A stretch of 64,000 nucleotides of DNA from Sphingomonas desiccabilis. Lineage in GTDB: Bacteria > Pseudomonadota > Alphaproteobacteria > Sphingomonadales > Sphingomonadaceae. The notes beneath the pieces are model-generated. The model saw only the letters and a list, made by a program, of their open reading frames with translations. It was not told the DNA's origin and did no database searches. Positions within the stretch are counted from its first letter, which is position 1. The number at the start of each line of letters is the position of its first letter. The position numbers were made by a program, and so were the translations under genes. This document shows positions 59,221 through 64,000 of the stretch, piece by piece. The stretch covers positions 310,001-374,000 of the forward strand of contig NZ_SDPT01000002.1 of NCBI RefSeq assembly GCF_004135605.1, read 5' to 3'.

Positions 59221-60873
59221 TCAGTTGCCGGCGCGGCTGCGGTCGCGGATGGCGCGAAACTCGTCGCCCGCCACCCAGTTCGGCCAGGCCGCGGTCGTCG
59301 CAAGCTCGCGACCCACCTGATAGTAGAGCGTCACGTCCTGGACGACGCCGTCCCAGTTCCACGTGGGATCATATTCGTCCTTGGGACCGTGGTAGCGGTG
59401 TTCGGTATAGTCCTCGGCGGCGGCCTTTCCGGCGGCGGTGCCGCCCTTCACCAGGTCTTCGCCCGCTTCCGCATAGAGCATCGGCACGCCATGCTTGGCG
59501 AGGCTGAAATGGTCCGAGCGGTAATAGTAGCCGTTCTGCGGGGTCGGCTCGGCCGTGGCTACCCGGCCCTGAGCCGCCAGCGCGCGGTTCAGATAGGCGT
59601 CCAGCTCCGACTTGCCCTTGCCGACCACTACGATGTTTCGCGCAGGGCCCGCCATGGACATGGCGTCGATGTTGACGCCGCCTACGGTCTTCGCGAGCGG
59701 GTAGACCGGGTTGGCCCCGTAAAAGGCGGAGCCGAGCAGGCCGGATTCCTCGCCGGTGACCGCGAGGAACACCTGCGACCGCGGCGTCGCCCCCGCCTTG
59801 GCATTGGCTTCGGCCAGCGCGACCAGCGCCGCGACGCCGTTCGCGTTGTCGACCGCCCCGTTGCAGATGTCGTCGCCATCCGGCGCCGCTTCGCAGCGGC
59901 CGAGGTGATCCCAATGGCCGGTATAGAGCACCACTTCGTCGGCACGCTCGGTACCCGGCAGGATGCCGATCACGTTCTTCGACGCATGGCGGCGGACCTG
60001 ATTGTCGAAGCTGAGCGACGCCTGCACGCCCTTCAGCGGCACCGCCTTGAAGCCCTTGCGCTTGGCGGCGGACATCAGCGTGTCGAGGTTCTGGCCAGCA
60101 CCGGCGAACAACCGGCGGGCGGCATCGAGTTGCATCCAGCCGATCGCCTGCGACTGGTCCCTATGGCCATTAGAAGCATCCGCCACCTGCTGCGGGCCCG
60201 TCCAGCTCGACTGGACGACGTTCCAGCCATAGGCGGCCGGCACGGTGTCGTGGACGATGATCGCTGCGGCGGCACCCTGACGGGCGGCCTCCTCGTACTT
60301 GTAGGTCCAGCGGCCATAATAGGTCATCGCCTTTCCGTTGAACGGGCCGGTGAGGCCGGCGGATCCGTAATCCGGGTCGTTGACCAGGATCACCACCGTC
60401 TTTCCCTTCACGTCCACGCCGGCATAGTCATTCCAGCCCTTTTCGGGCGCGTTGATGCCATAGCCGACAAAGACCACGTCGCTGTTCTTCAGGTCGATGC
60501 GCGGGATCACCTGATAGGTCGCCACCACCATTTCCGGACCATAGCCGAGTGCGATCGGCTGTCCGGCGCCCGTGAAGGTCAGCGCAGAGACGTTGCGCGC
60601 GGTGATCTCGACCAGCGGCACCACCTGGAACCAGCTGCCCTTGTTGCCGGGCTTGAGCCCTGCCGCCTGGAACCGCTCCACCAGATAGGAGAGGGTCTTC
60701 TCCTCGCCCGTGGTGCCGGGTGCGCGGCCCTCGAACGCGTCCGACGACAGCGTCTTGGTGACGGTCCTGAGCGTCTCGGCCGAGATCGGCGTGGCGGGCG
60801 CCGCCTGGCCGGCGAAGACGGTGGCGGGGCAGGCAGCCAGCGGCAGCGCCGCAGCGAGCAGGAATGCGCGCAT
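59221..60873 (-). CDS. M28 family metallopeptidase
   Basis: A 550-residue secreted zinc aminopeptidase. The signal peptide has a possible lipobox LAAC at residues 12-15 and could instead be cleaved after VFA. A PA domain lies in the middle (NYGINAPEKGWNDYAGVDVKGKTV region, about 130-260). The metal ligands are seen in TGHWDHLG, NGAVDNANGVAAL, TGEESGLLGS and SDHFSLAKHG. Length is typical of bacterial M28 peptidases with a PA insertion. Confidence 0.93.
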   Translation of the reverse strand: MRAFLLAAALPLAACPATVFAGQAAPATPISAETLRTVTKTLSSDAFEGRAPGTTGEEKTLSYLVERFQAAGLKPGNKGSWFQVVPLVEITARNVSALTFTGAGQPIALGYGPEMVVATYQVIPRIDLKNSDVVFVGYGINAPEKGWNDYAGVDVKGKTVVILVNDPDYGSAGLTGPFNGKAMTYYGRWTYKYEEAARQGAAAAIIVHDTVPAAYGWNVVQSSWTGPQQVADASNGHRDQSQAIGWMQLDAARRLFAGAGQNLDTLMSAAKRKGFKAVPLKGVQASLSFDNQVRRHASKNVIGILPGTERADEVVLYTGHWDHLGRCEAAPDGDDICNGAVDNANGVAALVALAEANAKAGATPRSQVFLAVTGEESGLLGSAFYGANPVYPLAKTVGGVNIDAMSMAGPARNIVVVGKGKSELDAYLNRALAAQGRVATAEPTPQNGYYYRSDHFSLAKHGVPMLYAEAGEDLVKGGTAAGKAAAEDYTEHRYHGPKDEYDPTWNWDGVVQDVTLYYQVGRELATTAAWPNWVAGDEFRAIRDRSRAGN

Positions 60874-60952
60874 GAAATCTCCGAAGGGGGGCGAGCGTCG
60901 GGCTCTTGTGGCACAGCCGATCGCGGTGGTGCAAATGCCGGTACGCGCAACG

Positions 60953-60980
60953 AAAAAGGGCGGCCCCGCGGGACCGCCCT
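60953..60980 (-). terminator. Rho-independent terminator of rpsD
   Basis: On the minus strand the sequence AGGGCGGTCCCGCGGGGCCGCCCT forms a strong hairpin followed directly by TTTTT, 40 bases after the rpsD stop. Confidence 0.85.
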
Positions 60981-61019
60981 CTTTGTCTGGTGGCTCGCGG
61001 CCGATGCCGCGGGAACCGA

Positions 61020-61634
61020 TCAGCGCGAGTAGAACTCGACGACCAGGTTCGGTTCCATCTTCACCGGATACGGCACCTCGTCGAGGGTCGGCACGCGGGT
61101 GAAGGTCACTTTGGCGGCACCGTCGGGTGCGACATAGTCGGGGATGTCACGCTCAGCCAGGCTCTGCGCCTCGAGCACCAGCGCCATCTCCTGCGCCTTG
61201 CTGCCCAGCGTGATTTCGTCGCCCGGACGGACGCGACGCGACGCGATGTTGCACTTCACGCCGTTGACGCGAACGTGGCCGTGGCTCACCAGCTGCCGGG
61301 CGGCCCAGATCGTCGGCGTGAACTTCGCGCGATAGACGATCATGTCCAGGCGCTGCTCGAGCAGGCCGATCAGGTTCTGACCGGTGTCGCCCTTCATGCG
61401 CGACGCTTCTTCATAGGTGCGCTTGAACTGCTTCTCGGTGACGTCGCCGTAGTAGCCCTTGAGCTTCTGCTTGGCGCGCAGCTGGATGCCGAAGTCCGAC
61501 ATCTTGCCCTTGCGGCGCTGGCCGTGCTGGCCGGGGCCGTACTCGCGCTTGTTGACCGGGCTCTTGGGGCGACCCCAGATGTTCTCGCCGAGACGACGGT
61601 CGAGCTTGTACTTGGCGCTGTGGCGCTTCGACAT
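61020..61634 (-). CDS. rpsD: 30S ribosomal protein S4
   Basis: A 204-residue S4, the 16S rRNA-binding nucleator of the small subunit. It begins [21 protein letters not shown] and has the S4 RNA-binding domain [31 protein letters not shown], at the usual place near residue 95. An AAGGAAT site is 7 bases before the ATG. It stands alone here, as is common in alphaproteobacteria, rather than in the alpha operon, and ends at a good terminator. Confidence 0.98.
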   Translation of the reverse strand: MSKRHSAKYKLDRRLGENIWGRPKSPVNKREYGPGQHGQRRKGKMSDFGIQLRAKQKLKGYYGDVTEKQFKRTYEEASRMKGDTGQNLIGLLEQRLDMIVYRAKFTPTIWAARQLVSHGHVRVNGVKCNIASRRVRPGDEITLGSKAQEMALVLEAQSLAERDIPDYVAPDGAAKVTFTRVPTLDEVPYPVKMEPNLVVEFYSR

Positions 61635-61841
61635 TTAATATTCCTTGCAACTGCAACAACGGTGACCCGCCCGGGGGCGGATCGCGATTCCCGGTCTTTC
61701 GCGCTGCTGGGATCGAAGAACGACCGGCAGGGCTGCCGCTTCACCGGGGTGCGGAGCCGATTGCGAAGGCGCGCGCCTAGCCGCAGCAGGGGGCATGAGT
61801 CAAGCTGGACAGGCCGGGGGGCACCCGCCTAGGCACGCGGC

Positions 61842-62141
61842 ATGACGATCCTATCCGGTCCCGATTGCACCACCATGGGCGAAGTCCGCGCCGGCGTCGA
61901 CCAGCTCGACCGCGAGCTGGTGGCGCTGCTCGCCCGCCGCTTCGCCTATATGGACGCCGCCGCCCGCATCAAGCCGGAGCGGGGCCATGTCCGCGACGAA
62001 GCACGCAAGGCCGAGGTCATCGCCAACGCGCGTGCCGAGGCGACACGGCTGGGCGTGCCCGAGGAGGTGGTCGGCGCGCTGTGGGAGCAGCTGGTCGAAG
62101 CCTCGATCGCCTATGAACTGGCGGCGTTCGACCGGCGGTAG
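61842..62141 (+). CDS. chorismate mutase (AroQ type)
   Basis: A 99-residue all-helical chorismate mutase converting chorismate to prephenate. The pattern RAGVDQLDRELVALLARRFAYMDAAARIKPERG with its conserved Arg, Asp and Lys residues and VRDEARKAEVIANARAEA match the family. It would act in Phe/Tyr synthesis. It is divergent from rpsD across 207 bases with no other gene and convergent with trmJ. Confidence 0.9.
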   Translation: MTILSGPDCTTMGEVRAGVDQLDRELVALLARRFAYMDAAARIKPERGHVRDEARKAEVIANARAEATRLGVPEEVVGALWEQLVEASIAYELAAFDRR

Positions 62142-62150
62142 TCTTTTCGT

Positions 62151-62175
62151 TCCCTTCGTCAGCATGACGAAGGGA
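62151..62175. terminator. hairpin between chorismate mutase and trmJ
   Basis: A perfect 11-base stem TCCCTTCGTCA / TGACGAAGGGA with loop GCA in the 42-base gap between these convergent genes. There is no U run on either side. It may be a bidirectional terminator or a copy of a common TTCGTCAGCATGACGAA repeat. Confidence 0.5.
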
Positions 62176-62183
62176 GTGCCGCT

Positions 62184-62900
62184 CTATCGCTGCCTGGGCC
62201 GTGCGAGCGTCGACAGCACGCCGCGCAGCGTCCGCACTTCCTGCGAATTCCAGCCCGGCTTGGTCAGCAGCGTGCGCAGTGTCCGGCGCGTGGCGGGCGC
62301 CCGATCGGGCGGGAAGAAATAGCCGCCGGCCTCCAGCATCTGGTCGAGTTGGACGATCATACCTTCCAGTTCCTCCTGCGGAGCCGGGGGATCGAGTTCG
62401 GTCTCGGGCGGGCTGGCGAGGTCGGCGCCCTTGGACCATTCGTACGCGACCAGGATCACCGCCTGGGCGAGGTTCAGCGAGCCGAATTCCGGGTTGATCG
62501 GCACGGTGACGATGGTGCGCGCGAGCGCCACGTCGTCGGTCTCCAGTCCTGAGCGCTCCGGCCCGAACAGGATCGCGGCGCGGCCGGCATCGCTGCGGAT
62601 CGTGCGCGCGGCCTCTTCCGGCGTGACGACCGGCTTGGTGACGCCACGCTTGCGCACCGTGGTCGCAAAGACGTGGCTGCAGTCGGCCACCGCCTCGGCG
62701 ACACTGTCGAACACCTGCGCCTGTTCCAGCACCACGTCGGCGCCGCTCGCCGCCGGCCCCGCCTGCGGATTCGGCCAGCCGTCGCGCGGCGACACCAGCC
62801 GCATCTCCACCAGCCCGAAGTTGAGCATCGCCCGCGCGGCCTTGCCGATGTTCTCGCCCAGCTGCGGGCGGACCAGCACGATGACGGGGGGTGGGGACAC
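62184..62900 (-). CDS. trmJ: TrmJ/SpoU family tRNA 2'-O-methyltransferase
   Basis: A 238-residue SPOUT methyltransferase that probably modifies position 32 of the tRNA anticodon loop. It starts PPPVIVLVRPQLGENIGKAARAMLNFGL, and the knot motifs ILFGPERSGLETDD and VPINPEFGSLNLAQAVILVAYEW are complete. The GTG start at 62900 gives the normal family length. GGAG lies 9 bases before it, partly supplied by the end of the GIY-YIG flanking repeat. The same frame is open upstream into the GIY-YIG module. In other sphingomonads this gene follows nrdR directly. Confidence 0.9.
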   Translation of the reverse strand: MSPPPVIVLVRPQLGENIGKAARAMLNFGLVEMRLVSPRDGWPNPQAGPAASGADVVLEQAQVFDSVAEAVADCSHVFATTVRKRGVTKPVVTPEEAARTIRSDAGRAAILFGPERSGLETDDVALARTIVTVPINPEFGSLNLAQAVILVAYEWSKGADLASPPETELDPPAPQEELEGMIVQLDQMLEAGGYFFPPDRAPATRRTLRTLLTKPGWNSQEVRTLRGVLSTLARPRQR

Positions 62901-63227
62901 AGTAGAGTTCTCCGTTTGGTTCGAGCGAGCGTCGAGCGCAGTCGAGACGCGCTGTCGAGAACCGGCTGCCGCGGACACGCCGTTCCAGTCGGCCCGGAAC
63001 AGCGCCTCCTTCTTCTTGCGCGACCGATCCTTGATCTGTTGCTCGCGGTCGAGTGCCTCCAACCGCGTCGGGAAGCTCTCGCTCCACATCAGTTCGACCG
63101 GACCCCGATCGTGGGTGTAGCCTGGGAAGGTGCCCGCCTGATGCTGGGCGAGCCGCGCCTCCAGATTGTCGGTGTGGCCGGTGTAATATGTGCCGTCGGC
63201 GCAGCGCAGGATGTAGACGTGAAACAT
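62184..63227 (-). CDS. GIY-YIG nuclease module, in frame with trmJ
   Basis: Starting at 63227 (MFHVYILRCADGTYYTG) is a GIY-YIG nuclease domain of about 85 residues. The paired strands VYIL and YYTG, Arg25 and the catalytic Glu in the REQQIK segment are present, as in the URI/YhbQ group. The only stop in this frame is that of trmJ, so translation would give a 347-residue GIY-YIG-TrmJ fusion, with residues 89-106 encoded by a flanking inverted repeat. Whether the fusion is made, or TrmJ alone from its own GTG, is not known. A solitary member would be about 95 residues, so the gene seems to have lost its stop within the repeat. Confidence 0.75.
   Translation of the reverse strand: MFHVYILRCADGTYYTGHTDNLEARLAQHQAGTFPGYTHDRGPVELMWSESFPTRLEALDREQQIKDRSRKKKEALFRADWNGVSAAAGSRQRVSTALDARSNQTENSTVSPPPVIVLVRPQLGENIGKAARAMLNFGLVEMRLVSPRDGWPNPQAGPAASGADVVLEQAQVFDSVAEAVADCSHVFATTVRKRGVTKPVVTPEEAARTIRSDAGRAAILFGPERSGLETDDVALARTIVTVPINPEFGSLNLAQAVILVAYEWSKGADLASPPETELDPPAPQEELEGMIVQLDQMLEAGGYFFPPDRAPATRRTLRTLLTKPGWNSQEVRTLRGVLSTLARPRQR
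62912..62963 (+). repeat. inverted repeat A of GIY-YIG cassette
   Basis: Begins CCGTTTGGTTCGAGCG and ends TCGAGAACC on the + strand. It matches the complement of repeat B at about 40 of 49 aligned positions. It is rich in TCGAG units. It encodes residues 89-106 of the GIY-YIG reading frame. Confidence 0.8.
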
Positions 63228-63251
63228 CGACGGCGTCCTTGGTGGAGGCGG

Positions 63252-63300
63252 GGTTCTCGACTGTGCATCTCGACAAGCTCGATGCGCTCGAACCGAACGG
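63252..63300 (-). repeat. inverted repeat B of GIY-YIG cassette
   Basis: Begins CCGTTCGGTTCGAGCG and ends GTCGAGAACC on the minus strand, so it is the mirror of repeat A. It lies 24 bases before the GIY-YIG start and is noncoding. Confidence 0.8.
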
Positions 63301-63324
63301 ATAGGAGCGAGGAGCGCTTCCCCG

Positions 63325-63786
63325 CTACTCCCGCCCCACCTCCGCGACATTCCCCGCGAACTCCTCGAAATCGCGCGCTTCGCGGAAGTCCTTGTAGACG
63401 CTGGCGAAGCGAATGTACGCGACCGAGTCGAGGCCCTTGAGCGCGTCCATCACCATCTCGCCGATGCGCTGGGCGGGCACTTCGCCGTCGCCGGTGGTCT
63501 CCAGCTGGCGCTGGATGCCGGACACCAGCCGCTCGATCTGCGCCTGCTCGACCGGACGCTTGCGGGTCGCGATGGCGACCGAGCGGAGCAGCTTCTCGCG
63601 ATCGAAGGGTTCGCGCCGGCTTTCGCTCTTCAGCACCCACAGCTCGCGCAGCTGGATGCGTTCGAAGGTGGTGAAGCGCGCGGCACAGGCCTCGCACTGG
63701 CGCCGCCGCCGGATCGCCGCCCCATCTTCGGTGGGGCGGCTGTCCTTTACCTGGCTCGCATCATTTCCGCAGAAGGGGCAGCGCAT
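63325..63786 (-). CDS. nrdR: transcriptional repressor NrdR
   Basis: A 153-residue repressor of ribonucleotide reductase genes. The zinc ribbon is MRCPFCG with a second CEAC (cysteines 3, 6, 31 and 34). The ATP-cone begins near residue 49 ([22 protein letters not shown]). Length is normal. Only 1 base separates it from the small membrane gene before it. The GIY-YIG cassette follows. Confidence 0.97.
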   Translation of the reverse strand: MRCPFCGNDASQVKDSRPTEDGAAIRRRRQCEACAARFTTFERIQLRELWVLKSESRREPFDREKLLRSVAIATRKRPVEQAQIERLVSGIQRQLETTGDGEVPAQRIGEMVMDALKGLDSVAYIRFASVYKDFREARDFEEFAGNVAEVGRE

Positions 63787-63954
63787 TCAGATCCGCTTCT
63801 TGCCCTTGAGATAGGCGTAGCCGGCGCCCGCAGCGGCGCCGATCACCGGGCCGATGAAGGGCAGGGGGATTGCGACCACGGCGCCAAGCGCGCCCCACTT
63901 CGCCATGCTCTTGCCGAGCGCCTTCTTCTGCGCGTCGGTCGAATAGTCGGTCAT
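63787..63954 (-). CDS. small glycine-rich membrane protein
   Basis: A 55-residue protein with one hydrophobic segment: KWGALGAVVAIPLPFIGPVIGAAAGAGYAYL, with Gly-x-x-x-Gly type spacing that could pack helices, and a basic end GKKRI. GGAGG is 6 bases before the ATG. An in-frame ATG upstream has no such site. It sits directly before nrdR, so the two are probably coexpressed. No family is assigned. Confidence 0.7.
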   Translation of the reverse strand: MTDYSTDAQKKALGKSMAKWGALGAVVAIPLPFIGPVIGAAAGAGYAYLKGKKRI

Positions 63955-64000
63955 GATCAGCCTCCGTAGATGGGGAACCGAGCACACAACGCGCGAACCC

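Larger units (their letters stand above)
62912..63300 (-). mobile_element. GIY-YIG cassette bounded by inverted repeats
   Basis: A 389-base segment made of a GIY-YIG coding part between two 49-52 base inverted repeats that both point outwards. It is inserted between nrdR and trmJ, 24 bases past the nrdR stop and 11 bases from the trmJ start. No target duplication is evident. It resembles a minimal mobile or homing unit, which is inference. Confidence 0.55.

Noticed and set aside
62912..63300. Target-site duplication around the GIY-YIG cassette
   Set aside because: The bases just outside the two repeats do not match convincingly, so no duplication is claimed.

Overview
The window is a high-GC segment of an alphaproteobacterial chromosome, most probably from Sphingomonas or a close relative in the Sphingomonadaceae. 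This rests on the gene families and their order: a TonB-dependent receptor next to SapC, cupin-like and tryptophan-halogenase genes, a GlgE with the long alphaproteobacterial form, DUF2934 and DUF6496 small proteins, and nrdR next to trmJ. No rRNA, CRISPR array, prophage or insertion sequence was found. One tRNA gene, tRNA-Lys(UUU), is present.

Layout. 1-5711: the end of a TonB-dependent receptor, then sapC, a cupin-like gene, a flavin-dependent halogenase and a LacI regulator, tightly packed on the + strand; this looks like a nutrient (probably glycan) uptake locus. 5748-9438: putA with a divergent Lrp-type regulator. 9441-31480: about 22 kb of glycogen and trehalose metabolism on the - strand, in transcription order glgE, treS-maltokinase fusion, glgB, glgX, treZ, malQ, treY, glgP, glgC, glgA. 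The first seven overlap one another by 4 bases. 31627-34211: small stress-type proteins (DUF2934, SDR, DUF6496), a probable 2H phosphoesterase and a short hypothetical. 34350-37973: glpX, a CPBP membrane protease and a CocE-type hydrolase. 38067-43357: a PaoABC-type molybdenum aldehyde oxidoreductase with its XdhC/PaoD and MocA maturation factors. 43326-48184: a MacAB/NodT-type tripartite efflux operon. 48324-57573: mixed housekeeping genes (POT transporter, nitroreductase, GntR regulator, Sua5, MsrA, GalE, PAP2, tRNA-Lys, FolK, family 5 UDG, AguB). 57758-62141: AguA, Nudix, an M28 peptidase, RpsD and chorismate mutase. 62184-63954: trmJ, nrdR and a small membrane protein, with a GIY-YIG nuclease module inserted between nrdR and trmJ.

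How the genes work together. GlgC and GlgA build linear glucan from ADP-glucose. TreS with its fused maltokinase converts trehalose through maltose to maltose 1-phosphate, which GlgE adds to glucan. GlgB branches, GlgX and GlgP break down, MalQ rearranges short maltodextrins, and TreY with TreZ release trehalose from the glucan. The cluster therefore encodes a closed glucan-trehalose cycle. AguA and AguB together convert agmatine to putrescine.

The most unusual structure is at 62912-63300. It is a small GIY-YIG nuclease gene bounded by 49-52 base inverted repeats, sitting between nrdR and trmJ. Its reading frame runs without a stop through one repeat into trmJ. Other points worth a second look are a degenerate GH13-like N-terminal half on GlgE, a 133-residue protein with two HxT motifs, a 32-codon ORF coupled to sapC, a strong palindrome before the pao genes and a REP-like hairpin between aguB and aguA.
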